Source: Nageia nagi
Lineage: Eukaryota; Pinophyta
Direction: 5' to 3'
DNA length: 64,000 bases
Assembly (NCBI GenBank): GCA_050084985.1
Contig: JBITNC010000001.1
Span: forward strand, 115,568,001 to 115,632,000
This document shows, piece after piece, positions 34,221-47,000 of the stretch; positions within the stretch are counted from its first letter, which is position 1, and each line of letters starts with the position of its first letter. The position numbers and the translations under genes are program-made. Below the pieces are notes generated by a model. The model was given only the letters and a program-made list of their open reading frames with translations. It searched no databases and had not been told where the DNA came from.

Positions 34221-36200
34221 TCATTTAGGGAGAGCAAGTAGAGGAATTTTCTTGGGTGCAGTCAATCTGAAGGACTCTTCCATATTCAACTCAAATGCCT
34301 TCCATTGAATACTCCAATCCAAGAATGCAACAATTAAGCAAGTGTAACTCTACTACAACAAGCCTATGCAACATCCCCAGACTTCCTATTCCTCATATAC
34401 CAAATGGACATAGTTTGAAATCTTTCCCCCTCACATCCATGCTTTTACATTAGGTAGTCAAATTCGTCAACTTGTTTACTTGATATTCAAAATCCTTCAA
34501 ACATGAAACCTAGCGAATAAATTTGATGAATTTAAACCCTAAATTTGACTTAAAAATCCTAACTCTAACCTCATTGAAATATGCATGAAAAATAGAGAAA
34601 AAATACTAATAAAAACATGGATTAGTGCATGTTAAAACCCTAGTTTGTGCATGTTTCTCTCCATCATTCCATCAAAAACAACACAAGCATTGATGAGGAT
34701 ATTGTACTTAATATGCTGATGGAAAATACATTGTGAAGCTAGACCCTACCATTATTTCTAGTTCAATCCCAACATTATTCTTCAATAGAGAGGGATAGTA
34801 AATCCTGGGGGATAGAAGTAGGGAAAATGAAGATCGTAAATCATGTGCTTCAAATTTATGTAATTTCAATATAATTTTCTTATTTATTTTTAAATTTAGT
34901 TTAATCCTTTTTTTTTTAATTTGAAGTTTAGTTTTTTAAAATTTGGAGTTTAAATTATTTTTGAATATAATTTTGATGTTATTTTTTGGTAAATTTATTC
35001 TTATTAACGTTTATATATTATTATTTAATATATATATATATAAAATTTATTTTTTTAGTATTATTTTGATTTTATATTCTCTCTTGAAATTAATTTTAAT
35101 TTTATTTCAAATTTTTTAGCATGTTGAATTTCATTCGAACTTTAATGGTGCCCAATGTGAGCTTGAACTTTACTAATAAATCTCTCAGGTCTGAACTTGT
35201 AAGGATCTTTCCAAACACTCTTGTCTCTTTCCATTTCTCAAATATTCACAATCAATCTTGTTTCTCGAGGAATAGTGTACTCATGCACACTGCAAACCTC
35301 ACTGGGTACATGAGAACCCAACTATGGATCAATTGCATGCTATCTGAAGGTCTCCTTCACTATGCATTTCAAATATTCCAACCCAGCCATATCAGACTCC
35401 TTTCAAGTGCGACCTCTACCCACTGTTGATTCGATTTCTAGTTGTACGTTGGCCAGAATATGTGGATGACTTCTGTTTTTTATATAAATTTTTTTCTGTT
35501 GAATAGGCTCCAACACATCCACACGCAAGAGTATGTCGTCCCAAGATCGATCCTGATTATCAAACAAAATAGTTGCTTTGAAACGGAGTAGAACAAGGGC
35601 AACAGAAGAGTGGCGGTGATAGAGGCATTCATTTTTTATTTCAAATTTTAGAGTACTAGGAATTAGGTGTGAATTCAAATGCAAAAGGAACTGGGAATTG
35701 GAAATTTGAACTCAACATCGCTTGACCAGCTAATCAAATTCCATCACTGCTCTCAAGGTTTCCAGGGTGACAAGTGTTGGTTCTAACATTTATGAATAAA
35801 TTATTAAAAAAATTATTACTGTTAATTTTTTCTTCCACCTTTCTTTTTAAAAAATAAAATAAAAATTATGCTTCGCTTTTGATGGGTAAATTAAAATTTG
35901 TTTTACCAAATGATAAATTGTTTTTCCACCTCCTTGTTATTGATGTGAAAGAGGGCCTCTGATGGTTATTGACAGGGTCAAATTTGACCCCTGATTTGTT
36001 ACATGTGATTCTTCACGATGTCATATACTTCACTAGACTTCTTTGATCATCGATGGATTCATAGTTGTCAGCTGACATTTCACTTATGAACCTGCCAAAC
36101 TCAGGAACTCATCCCAATAGAAATATTCCATTTTAGTAATGTTACTTAGATTATCGCGAACTTGAACGGACGCCACCATGGCCCTAGGGTCCCACCATGG
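34221..36200 (-). pseudogene. Cytochrome P450 pseudogene (plant A-type)
   Basis: Read on the minus strand. A possible C-helix motif GPWWR is at 36170-36184 (weak). HPHILANVQLEIESTVGRG (about 35410-35470) is the segment before the K helix. ESDMAGLEYLKCIVKETFR follows, with the ExxR motif at 35343-35354. The PERF motif (FRPERF) is at 35178-35189. After about 0.7 kb of unrelated DNA the gene resumes at 34440 with DVRGKDFKLCPFG. The heme loop at 34372-34404 is broken: a TGA lies within it and the heme-ligand Cys reads Ser (34381-34383). The end, TAPKKIPLLALPK, stops at 34221-34223. P450s are membrane-bound monooxygenases of specialised metabolism; motifs suit the CYP71 clan, but I cannot name a family. 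The I helix is missing or unrecognisable. Confidence 0.82.
34445..35120. other. AT-rich block splitting the P450 relic
   Basis: About 0.7 kb lies between the PERF motif and the heme-binding end, which are normally about 25-30 residues apart. It contains long T/A runs and a short TA repeat near 35030-35042. Plant A-type P450s do not usually have an intron here, so an insertion is more likely. I found no clear terminal repeats or target duplication. Confidence 0.5.
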
Positions 36201-37364
36201 GATTTTAAATAGTTTAATCTTTTTATTTGAAAAAGAATAATCTTTACCTATTATTTTTTAAAACAATGAGGAGTGATAAAATATAAACTGTAGATTCATT
36301 TTTGTTGCTATTCGAAATATCGGGGATCTCGGCACATAAATATAGAAAAATAAGTACTTTATTTTTTTTACCTTTTTTAATGCATCCAAAAATCTATTCA
36401 TATCAATAAGAAAAAAATGGGTCCAAGCTAACATTTAAAAAAAACTTGAAAATATTACAAGTGTTCATCAAAATCTCTAAGTGATTAATTTTTCAAGAAT
36501 TATTTTAACAAGATGTATGGTATATATATAGTTTTATGATATGTAATAATTGAAGGATACATATAAAATTGATTTTATAATAAGGTCCGAGAGACTTTAT
36601 TGCAAACATATGTGAGATTTACACAACTTTTCCTCTAGTGAATAATTAACCTTAAGTAATTTAAGATTACTCAAAATATTAGTAATTGTCTACATAATTT
36701 GAATTTAATTAAACAATATAATCTAATCTAGATTTTCATTAACATAATATGAAGTCATTAAATGAGTATTTATGAATTCTACCATCTAACTTCCACAATT
36801 CGAAAATGTAATGTTCAACATTATTTATAATGCACTTTATTAAATTTGAATTTTTACATTTTCTGATTCTATGCAAAATGATTAAAGAGAATCCAAAATT
36901 ATTATAAATATACATGTAATAATAGAGTAATAAAATATTGGTCACAAGTTATCTTATCATCTCTATATGCTCATGTGTTTATTCTCAAGGTATACCACTA
37001 TATTTGGGTACATAAAATGCAAGTTTCTATATGATAATGATTTATGTACTTCATGCAAAATGAAATGCTTTTCATTATGATAGGTATGAAATGCAAATAC
37101 AAAAATTGCCTTGATGTATTAATAATGGAGGATCCAGGTTTCCATTACCATGAACCGGTAATGGTAACCTACCAAAAATCAATTCTATGGTTACCTCAGT
37201 GAATTGCCTTGACTCTTAATAGGTTTATAAAGCATACATATAGAAAGAAACCTACTAGAGTGAGAGAGAAGTTTCAACATCTTAAAACCCTCATAAATCA
37301 TACCACAAATAGACATTATTTGATTTTAGAGCTTGAAAAATTAGACAAGCATCACATAAAATGA
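36201..37364. other. AT-rich spacer with a small hairpin
   Basis: No gene recognised. One perfect 8-bp stem with a 7-base loop is at 37142-37164 (CCATTACC ... GGTAATGG). It is not followed by a T-run and is probably not a terminator. Confidence 0.4.
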
Positions 37365-37890
37365 GTGCTAAACATTATGTTAAAATGCCCCATAAAATTA
37401 TAGTCATGATTAGGGTATCTTACTCAAGGATAACCATGTGATACCCCTAACATAATCACATTCATTACTATAGAAAAGTTTTCATAAGAATGTTAAATCT
37501 CTAGATAAATTCATAATCATACTTAAGGTATTTTACATGAGGATAGCTACATGAGATCCCCTAATAAAACCGCATTTATAATTGTAGAATATTCCCCACA
37601 ATACTAAATAATTATTGTTCAACATAATGTTAAAAAACCCTAATAAAGTTGCACTCACGATTATGGCATTTTAGTTAAGGATAACTACATGATAACCCCT
37701 AATGTTATCACATTCATAACAATAGATGGGAACCCATGAAAATAAAAATAAGCAGTGAACACAATATTTAAACCCCCATATAATAATAGTCTTGATTAGG
37801 GAATTTCACTTAAAAATAACCATGTGAGATCCCCTAACATTATCACTTTCATAACTATAGATATATCCCCACAAAAGTAAATAAAGAAGA
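37365..37890. repeat. Diverged tandem repeat, four copies of about 113-138 bp
   Basis: The anchor TAACCATGTGATACCCCTAA and its variants recur at 37431, 37544, 37682 and 37817. Each is preceded by AT-rich sequence containing a TCATGATTAGGG-like block and followed by CACATTCATAACTATAG-like sequence. Spacings are 113, 138 and 135 bases. No long open frame follows the periodicity. It is a short, old satellite-like array. Confidence 0.8.
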
Positions 37891-38607
37891 AACTAGGGTT
37901 TATAATTGATAATCAAGGTAGCTAAACCCTCGCAAAATAACCCTTTCAAATACTACTCAAGTTAAAGTTTAAGAGGCTAGAAAGCCACTTACTCAATTGG
38001 GTGAGTACAACAATTCCATGCACTAGCTAGGATTAAGAAAAGAAGGATTTTGCTCAAACTCCACCAATGAGCTAATAAAAAATACCAATCAATTTATTGA
38101 TTTATCAAAAGTCTAAAACCTCCTAGTTGGTCCTCTACTAAAATGAAACTTATATGGGTTCCTTCAAGGGAGGATGTATCACCCTAATGACTCCACCATA
38201 TAAGGGGAAAGTAGTTGTTCATTTTTGCAAACACAAAAGAATACCAAATCCTCCACTAAATAAATTGTATGAGATCTTCTAAACACTAATGGATCTTTTT
38301 TACACATATGCTAGGGTACCTATATTCCCTCAGAGGAGTGTGAAGGTATCTTTAATGAGTGAGCATAATTCCACTCCCTTCACTTTCTTCACAACTAAGG
38401 GTTTACTTCTTATATCCCTTTACCTCTTTAAAATATTTCAAATGCAAATGAAATATTTCTCCTCTCCCATACTCTACTCTTAATGTTTGCAAAATATTAG
38501 AGATTTGAATGAAATATGCTTCATCTCCTCTCCTCCATTCATTTCTTTGGTAAATTCAAAATGCTTGATACATTTTAAGGTGCCTTCTCCTAAGATTTCA
38601 CTATGTA

Positions 38608-38609
<2 letters not shown>
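37891..38609. other. Spacer, no feature recognised
   Basis: AT-rich with some C/T-rich stretches, including two similar segments near 38445 and 38505 (each GAAATAT followed by CTCCTCTCC-type sequence). The 64-codon open stretch at 38289-38483 has no recognisable motif. Confidence 0.4.

Positions 38610-38640
<31 letters not shown>
38610..38640. repeat. T31 homopolymer
   Basis: 31 consecutive T. On the minus strand it would be a poly(A) tail, but I could not identify a retroposon body to its right (38641-38930). Confidence 0.9.
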
Positions 38641-38645
<5 letters not shown>

Positions 38646-39268
38646 GGAATTTAAGGGTGATTGTAAACCATATCATTATTGGGTGATGAAAAATCATCCC
38701 ATAAAAATCACCCACATAATCCATTTATTTTATCCCATTCATATCCATCCATTAGTTTTTCATCTTTTTTAGGGCATTTTTTGAGTGATAGTTTTAAACT
38801 ACATCTTAGCAATTTATGGGTAAGGTTTGAAACCTCCCCATAAAAGGCACTTGTAAAACCTTAAATGTAGCTAATTTAAAATTGTCATGTTATAACCACC
38901 TCAATTTGCTTGCTTTCAAATCCATTTATGGTCTACTAATGAATTTAATAAATTATACTAGGGAAATTAGTATCTAACTCTCTAATACAAAATACTATGA
39001 CCCAAAGAGATTCATCAAAATTGTTATCATGTTTCTCACCTCATAACAAAAATATTATGGTATTTTTAAAATGTGGTGGCATTTTAGTATTTTGTACCTG
39101 GCACATTTTGAATCTAAAATGCATAAACATTTCATTTTGGATCTATGTTTCATTAGTAGTTTTATGTTTAAAAGTTAAATTTAATGTATTTGGTTAATTT
39201 GTTCAAGTGTTCTGTGGTTTGTTAGATTGTTATATTCATGAATTCAATTTGTAAATATAGGTTTAATA

Positions 39269-39546
39269 CTTTCTTTTTTTTTACTAATGGGTAAATTTTG
39301 TATTAATAAAAAAAATTATAATTTTTGAAAAGTACTCTTAACCTTTACATATATAACATAGTACATTAAGTCCAAATTTATGCATAGTTGAAAAACATAG
39401 CTATCCAAATTAACTAAATATTAAGAACATATTTAACAAACCAATTCAAAATGAGAAATATTATCGCCAAAAGATTTGAGCTTGACATGATATTTGCTAG
39501 TTTCCCACTCATTTCTCAAGGCTTGAGCCAAGTACCAAGTTGCTAA
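39269..39546 (-). mobile_element. 5'-truncated LINE 3' end inside the left LTR
   Basis: A 278-base insertion flanked by an 11-base direct repeat TAGGTTTAATA (39258-39268 and 39547-39557). The right LTR has the empty site at about 41593. The left edge is T-rich, which is a poly(A) tail on the minus strand. It is followed by a segment whose minus strand reads TTAATACAAAATTTACCCAT, typical of plant L1-type 3' ends. No coding sequence is left. Confidence 0.75.
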
Positions 39547-39690
39547 TAGGTTTAATATTCTAACTTCTTTGATATACTATAGCAAGATCTACAAGTATAT
39601 ATAATAGGTTAAAAAGAGTAATAGAATAGAAAATAGGACATCATAGAATTTTGTTATAGAGTCTAATGAACTTTTATTGAGCCTAGTGCC

Positions 39691-41283
39691 AAGTAATGTA
39701 CAATATAGTATTCAATCTACAAATAACAAAGAAATGTATGAAAGAAATTTTTTCACTCATTGTTATTTCTAGATTAGCTACAAAGGCATGGAAGATATTA
39801 AAATATAAAGAGGAGATATCATCTCAAATTTTTGCTGAAGGGTGTCTTATGGAGAAGAAAAGTTTTTTTGTTGATGAAGCATGTCTCATGGTGCAGGAAA
39901 AAAAATTCATTTAAGGAGATTCATATAATGAATTCACACTAAATCTCATGGAGGAGAATGTTGAAGATCCAACTCAAAATTGTTGGTATAATGAAGATAT
40001 ATTTAAAAAGATAATATTCATGGAATAATGTTGCACTTAGGACCATTCAGTTGGAATGTAATAGTATCATCCTAAGGGGTAGATTTTAATGATAAAGGAG
40101 AAACGCTAACAATGGAGTGTTCTTTGCTTGAAGACCATTAATATTTCATGGGTGGATATTGTGAAACTCAACCATTTTGAGTTAATTATATTTTTCTTGA
40201 GAAGATAAGTACTTTATTAGATTTTGATATACAAGAAATTGTAGGTAAAGAGGAGATGCTTGATATTACCTTCATGTTTCAAGATCACTCATCAAGAATG
40301 AAAAATGATTTATGTGATAACTATCTTCCAAAAGAGGTGAAATAAAGAATGAGAATGAAAAATAAATTGATAAACTTAAAGTTGTAATAACAATGGAGGT
40401 ATCAATTATGGATGGAAGTCACTCATATGGACTAATAAATGATGATTAAAAAAAGAGTAATGATGGGATTTTCTTACTATGGATAAAGTAAAGGTTACAT
40501 ATGTAGAAACAACAAAAGACATTGAGAAAGGCATATGGATATCTACTCAGGAAATCATCATTGGAGGTGATAAATAATTTCTATTTGATTCATATACTAA
40601 TGATTTGATTAGACATTTTATAAATATTGTAGGGATAATTGTTGTAAATGAGAAATATGGTGAATATCTTTTCAAGAAATCATTTGAAAAAAAAAATTTA
40701 TTTAATTATTGTATTATGAAGATAGTATTAGAGCAAGATCTTATTAGAATGAAGTTAATATTTGGTTACTTGGATCATTTGTGTGGTAATATTTCTTTGA
40801 ATGAGAAATCATGTACAACCATTGTAATTCATGATATTTTATGTGAGGAGTTGTATTCCAAAGTATCATGGTTATGTTTTATTTGATAATGTGTGTATAG
40901 ATAGTAGAGATAGTTATGATGTAAAATCATCTATATAAGATGATTAATCTTAATAAATACTCATGTGGAGTAATTTTTTATGATGTAAAAGATGTAAATG
41001 ATGGTTACTTGCAAGATTGGCTATTGAAAATTAATATATTTGATATTGTCCAAATAACAATGGAGGAGATTTTTGATTAAGGGGGAGTTCATCATAATTA
41101 GGGACTTAGTCATTTGTAGATGAGAAGAGATTGAGGATAGCCCACATAGGGAGTGGAAGGAGTTCCAACATAAAGTTTTTTTGTATTTTTTAATCTTTTG
41201 AATCAAGATTGTAGGAAACATAAAATAATTATTTTCTACCAAGTTCGTGATGCTTTTGAACTTATAGAATGAGTTCCTTCACC
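39691..41283 (+). other. Internal region of old LTR element
   Basis: Contains open stretches at 39696-39914 (72 codons) and 40605-40886 (93 codons), both plus strand, rich in Lys, Ile and Phe. I recognise no domain in either. They may be remnants of one reading frame broken by stops, or chance openings. Confidence 0.35.
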
Positions 41284-41855
41284 AGGAAGGGGGAAATGGT
41301 GGAATTTAAGACAACTTAACTTGAAAATTTGATCTCAAAAATGAAATTTTAGCTCTCTTCCTAGCAATATTATTTGTATGCTAACTTGGCATTAAAAATG
41401 TTGTGGTATTTTAGAAACGCTATACCACTTTATACTTGGTATGTTTTAATGCTAAAATAAATTCATGTTTAAGTCCAAATACACATTTCATTAGTAGTTT
41501 CTAGTTCATAAGTTTTTCTGGAGTATTTTGTTAGTTTGTCTAAGTGTTGTATGATTTGTTAGACTATTATCTTCATGTATTGGATTGTTAAACATAGGTT
41601 TAATTTTTAAATTTATTTGATTTACTATAGTGATATGTACAATTCCATATAATGGATTAAATATTATAATAGCATATAATAAATAAGATCATGATATAAT
41701 ATCATGGAATAGAGATGTAGATAGAGCTCCAAGTGAGTCATTTTTAAGAGCATTGATCTATTAGATCATGTTCATATAGAAAGGCTATTAAATATATTAT
41801 TATACTAAAACATATACATTATTGTAATACTTTGTTGTAGAGTCTAATAAATTAT

Positions 41856-43289
41856 TATTGATATGTCTTCCATAACCTAATTTTGGTTCAATCTTGTTAC
41901 TTATCTAAATCCAAGTTTGAAAGTTTTTGAGATTGTTAAACTCATATTATTTGCTTCTCTTGTTGTATATTTGAGTTCATTAAACTTATCAAGTTTATTG
42001 AAACATTCATGTAGTCAATCAAATAAAAAACTACATGGATAATAAAAATAACACTAAATCTAATAATCTCCCTCAATGAAGCATTGGGAATTTTATAATC
42101 AAATGCATGTCTCGTTGAACTTACAATGGCTAATCAATTTTTCAAACTCACTTGATAATACATCAAACCTCCTCAACTTCACTTAGAAATGCATATAGGT
42201 TGTTACAAGAGTTAATGGTGAAGATCAATGATTGTTATATATTAAACAATTATGTTGATTCTTCAAAGAATGATTTTGGTCCTTCAACACGAATGCAAGA
42301 TCTTAAATACTAATGTTAGTGCTTAAACATCAATGTTACTTCATAAACACTAATATTGCATTATGTTTTGCAAGGTTCAATAAATAAAACAATGATGTTA
42401 CATCATCACGTTGATGATCTAAGTGCCAAATCTACTATACTGTAGTAAAGACTTACATATATTAATTGTCTTACCATTAACAAGAATGATATTAGCACAA
42501 GGTATATATTATTCTAGTAGATAATATAAAGATTGAATTTGGCAACATGAAGATGATGATTTTAGCATAAGGTATGTTGCACTTCAACAAATAATACAAA
42601 CACATAGAAATAATATGTGAAGATGATGATGTCAAAATTGTGCTTCCCAAACCCAATGACATATCATATCAACAACATCCTTCTAGTACTCTAGTAACAT
42701 ATGAAATCAACAACATGCTTTTAGGATCCCAGTGATAGATGATATTAGCAATAAGGTTTCAAAATGATGAGAGAGAGAGAGAAAATAACATCTTCTTGTA
42801 CCTCGATAATACATGCCATCATAGATAATAGGGTTTTTGAATTCCAAGAAAATATCATTAGATAAAAATAATATCCAATAAGCAATAGTTAGATTTTATA
42901 AGGGTTTAAATCACCCTAACAAAGAATACAAGGTACATGTGTTCCATAATTCAGGATAAAGATCTTGAACTTTAGAAAAACATAAAATAAAACTAGATAT
43001 AAGGTAATAATATATTAGATTCAAGCATGAAGACATATTGTAAAATACTCACTAAAAGCACTAATACTTGGATTAGCTTGAATAGAAGAAAAATTAGGCT
43101 TAAAGAAATAATTTCTTCCAATTGAATTTATCTAATCAGTAGATGGTATCTTCATTTGATAAAGTAAGTATTAAGTGACATTTTGAAGAGGTTTAGCATG
43201 GAAAACAATAATTAAACAACTATTATACCAATTGCAACAAATATCAAATTAAGCAATAAGGATTATAACAACAATGTACATTAAAATTT
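41856..43289. other. AT-rich spacer with small scattered repeats
   Basis: No gene seen. Short variants of ATGTTA / CATCAATGTTA recur near 42310-42415, and a GA run is at 42770-42782. A degenerate continuation of the copia relic upstream of 43290 cannot be excluded. Confidence 0.4.
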
Positions 43290-44058
43290 TTGTAAAAAGT
43301 TAATTTTTAGACTAGTGTATTTAATGAATGCTAGAGTGGACATTACATATTTACTGAGTTGGATTTAAAGATTTGTTGAAATACCAAAAAATACTCACTT
43401 TTAGGTAGGCAAAAAAGATTCTAGAACCAAACACCATGGGATATTTTATGCAATAAAAAATCAACTTGAACAAGTTGGGTATATAGACAATTGTTAGGGT
43501 GGCAATATTGATGATCGAAAGACAATTTCTAGATACATTTTCCATCTTGGATCTAAAGAAATTTCATAATCATTTAAGAAATAACTTATTGTTGCACTCT
43601 CTAGTAATGAGGTAATGTATGTTGTTGCCTCATCTTCTACAATTTAATAAATTTAGCTAAAAAGAATTTTAGGCAAGTTAAATAATCAGCATCAAAAGGA
43701 AAGAAAATTATTTTGTGATAACAAATGACCCATGTTATCCAAAGATCTTAAATTTAGTTAAAAAGAATTTTAACAAAGTTAAATTATCAACACAAAAAAA
43801 GAAACTAAAATATTTTGTGATAAGAAATGAGCCATAACATTGACTAAAGATCTTATATTTCATAGTTGAAGTAAAGACATTTATATTTGACATCATTTTT
43901 TTAGAGAGCTTGTAAAAAATAATTAAATTTAACTCTAATTTTTAGATCTTAAAATTAAGTTGCAGACATTTATACAAATCATATTAAAGCCAAAGATTAA
44001 AAAGTTGAATGAAATGTTAGGTATCAATATTTTGAGAGATTTAACTTAAGGGATAATG
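43290..44058 (+). pseudogene. Ty1/copia polyprotein 3' end (RT end and RNase H)
   Basis: Read on the plus strand with stops. The RT end shows LIFRLVYLMNARVDITYLLS from about 43301, followed after a stop by RFVEIPKNTHF. RNase H gives GIFYAIKNQLEQVGYIDN, NIDDRKTISRYIFHLGS near 43505-43555, LIVALSSNEVMYVVAS near 43585-43632 and LKRILG near 43657. After a tandem duplication it continues with the HHFFRELVKNN block near 43890-43920 and ends with KKLNEMLGINILRDLT before a TAA near 44048. The order and motifs are those of the last part of copia Pol; the earlier domains are missing. No matching LTR pair was found. Confidence 0.82.
43645..43855 (+). repeat. 105-bp tandem duplication in the copia relic
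   Basis: Two adjacent units, about 43645-43750 and 43751-43855. Each starts TAAATTTAG(C/T)TAAAAAGAAT and ends AAAGATCTT, with about 80% identity by eye. The normal copia polyprotein has one such segment, so this arose by duplication after or during decay. Confidence 0.75.
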
Positions 44059-47000
44059 TTTAACATTAATCCAAAGTTCATCTACCTTATTTATTACCTT
44101 TTTGATAATATTAATGAATCCACATTTTTTTTTTATATTGCATTGTCACCGTGAGAAGAGGATAACTATATTACTATCTATTATTGAATGCTTATTATTC
44201 TTAGTTTTTCTATGGCCATACACGTTCGAGAAGTCTCTCTTCACAACAATTAGACCTGTTCGAGAAGCTTCCTCATTTTTATATGAATATTTTTGTATGT
44301 ATGAATCATGCTCATGAATATAATACAAGGAATTTCAAGAAATACAATGTTTCTTTTGTGAGTGTAGCAACTAATGGAGTGTTCTTTTTTCTTGCCTGCT
44401 CTATTTACTAATGCTATGTTCCAGAATATCTACTATGCGTCATGCATGGTTTTGAAGCTATTCATCAGTCAACAAAATATTGCATTTCACATCGAACTTG
44501 TGCTAATCTCTCATATATTTATAAATTAATTGCGTAGACTGCACAATATTTGAGTAGCAAGCCCACGTTAACGTCATTATTCTCTCTACGTATTTGGTAG
44601 TTCCTAAAATCAACACAATAATTGCAGTAGCAAAAAGAATCCATTCCAATTTTCATCCTCCAGTTGGATTGCAAATAAAATGATATAGATTACCACCAAA
44701 ATCTTATTTATCATATTGAATAGGTACCTTGTCCTGAGTTTATTATCAGATGTCGAATAGGTTGTCATGGTATTGCATCCTCCCAAACGAAGTGGCAAGA
44801 GACGATCTGATAATGTATACAAAATTATAGTTTGAGATGAATGAAGCATTGTACCAAGTGCAGAGGTAGCAATGCCATCCATTGGCATGTAGGCTAATCA
44901 TACTGATAGGGCCAAACATTTTTTTGAACTCTGAAGTCTGCTTGCACAACTAAAAGTAAGAAACAGTAAATCCTAGATAAATGATTACCAATTAAAAACA
45001 ATAAATCCTAGATAAATTTAACATAAGATATAGTCTTATCAACACCCATAAGCATTATTCCAAGCAATAGCTTCCAATTATATATATAAAATCTATTGAC
45101 ACAAATCTTTCGAATAAAAATATGATTATAAAGTGATTAATTAATATTGGAAAGCTTTAGTATGTTTCTCAAGTTTTGAAACAAATCTTGGACAATCATA
45201 AACTAACTTTAAAGAGTATTTTGAACTTGGATTTGAATGCTTGAAGCATTCTTGAGTAGTGAGAGACTGTGAGAGCCCAATAAAACCAAATATGCTTCTC
45301 ATATTTTCATATTTATGCAAGTTTCTATGGATAGTTAAGCAAAAGAAATACTAATCTTATTTTCCATCTTATTATATCATAATTTACATTTGGTCCACTC
45401 TTTATTTGTTCTCCCAACTCCTAAGAAGTTATATGTGAAGTTTCAAATCCATTAATTTTATGCTTAAGAATATGATTTTTTGAGTTTTTGATTATAGGGA
45501 CACATGATAGCATACACTTTTTCATTCCATTTGTATGTTTTAATAACAATTAGACATTCCATTTGCAACATACATATCCAATAAGATTTAACATTATTAA
45601 CCTCTTTATTAGAATATTATTTACTTTGATCTTATCCTCAAAGCAAGGTTTGACCAAACGTTTAATAGTATTCTAGAACTCATTTTTATATTTTATTTCA
45701 TGATATGTAATTAGTAAGTCTAAAATCAAAGTCTGCAACCTTTGTTTGCATTCTTCTACTTGAAAGTTCTAAAAAGAAAACATATGGATATCTATCAAAG
45801 AGTATTTGTAAATGGTTTTTTGTTGAATGTTATGATTTTGAGTTCCATAATAGACATATAAGCAGAACATAGAATAATACAAAAGGTTCAAAATTTTGCC
45901 ATGATGCATGATGCGAATACAAATTCATGGAGTACAATAGGCATAAGATATACATAAAATCATTTTTCAGAAAAAGATCTAGAGACTTTTAAGGATTATA
46001 TCTAATTGTTAGGTGTAAATCCAAACTCTACAATATTTATGGGTCTTTTTTTAGCATGTGCCTCCATGGGTTATCTAGAAGAAGGTATGGACATCCTTCA
46101 CAAGTAGTTGAAAATAGTTTTCATCAAATGTTGTTATTCGCAATGCCTTAATAGACATGTATGCATGAAAGAATACATAGGGAATAACAAGTGAAGCTTG
46201 ATAAGATGCATAAAATAAACATATATTAAGAAATAAAATGTTTTGGTGTGTACATAATTTAATAAAATCAAATTTATCCTTTCTCAATAATACAAGAGTA
46301 ATCTCTTCATATGAACTCATCTTTTAAGATTTTTTTTAGTTATAATGGTAAAGATCTCATCTATGGACAAGAATATGGCGCTCAAGTTATGACCAAATTT
46401 CTTTATAACTATGTAGCCGTAAAGGAATCAAATTAGGATTCACAAAGAGGATTACTAGTAAATTTGTAAGGCTTCTTTGAAATAATTTAATGTGGATTTA
46501 GTAAGGGAACAATTATATAGGCTTCCTTGAAATAATTTATCTTTACATTATAAAATAATGCAATCATTCTTAACTAATTAGATATAGCTTGAGATTTCAT
46601 TATCTTTAAATAATTGAAATATCAAAGTAATGAATTGAATGGATAATGAATATGTCAATATTTAATATTTTTTATAAGTAGTTAAAAAAAACATTTTTAA
46701 AGATTCCTTTAACCTTATACATAAAATCCCTAAATATATTTTATAATAATATACACATAAGGATTATAACAAATAGAAATTGAAGTCTTTCTAGAGTATA
46801 TAGTCTTGCAAAAAAGTAAATAATAAATATCCTTTATCAAAAAATTCTTAGCCATTAACATATGGTCTTAATTATGTAATCATATGAAAGTAATGTTTAA
46901 AATAATCCAAAAAGTAATAGAGACATTAATACTATTGATTCTTAAGTTTTTCAACATCTTGCTCTCATAATAATATCTCATTAGTTTTGATCATCTTTAT

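Larger units (their letters stand above)
38939..41855 (+). mobile_element. Old LTR retroelement without recognisable pol
   Basis: Two diverged direct repeats, about 38939-39690 and 41297-41855, flank about 1.6 kb. Both begin TGGT followed by a GAATTTAA block, and share a TTTCATTAGTAGTTT block, a TTTGTTAGATTGTTAT-like block, TAGGTTTAAT, and a GTTATAGAGTCTAATGAA-like block. A purine tract AGGAAGGGGGAAA (41284-41296) lies directly before the right repeat, as expected for a 3' LTR. The inside has short open stretches but no protease, RT or integrase motif, so this looks like a non-autonomous element. Left boundary and right ends are approximate; no target duplication was established. Confidence 0.6.

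Noticed and set aside
35121-35429. Plus-strand 102-codon opening with few acidic residues, at first taken as a possible targeting peptide exon
   Set aside because: The minus strand of the same bases encodes P450 ExxR and PERF motifs, so the plus-strand opening is a shadow.
37142-37164. Hairpin as a transcription terminator
   Set aside because: No T-run follows, no gene ends here, and this type of terminator is not expected in a plant nuclear genome.
37365-37890. CRISPR-like array
   Set aside because: Units are diverged and of uneven spacing with no identical short repeats, and the sequence is plant nuclear.
44610-44949. Minus-strand openings as an exon of a host gene
   Set aside because: Two frames overlap, no splice borders or known motifs could be fixed, and I could not identify a protein family.
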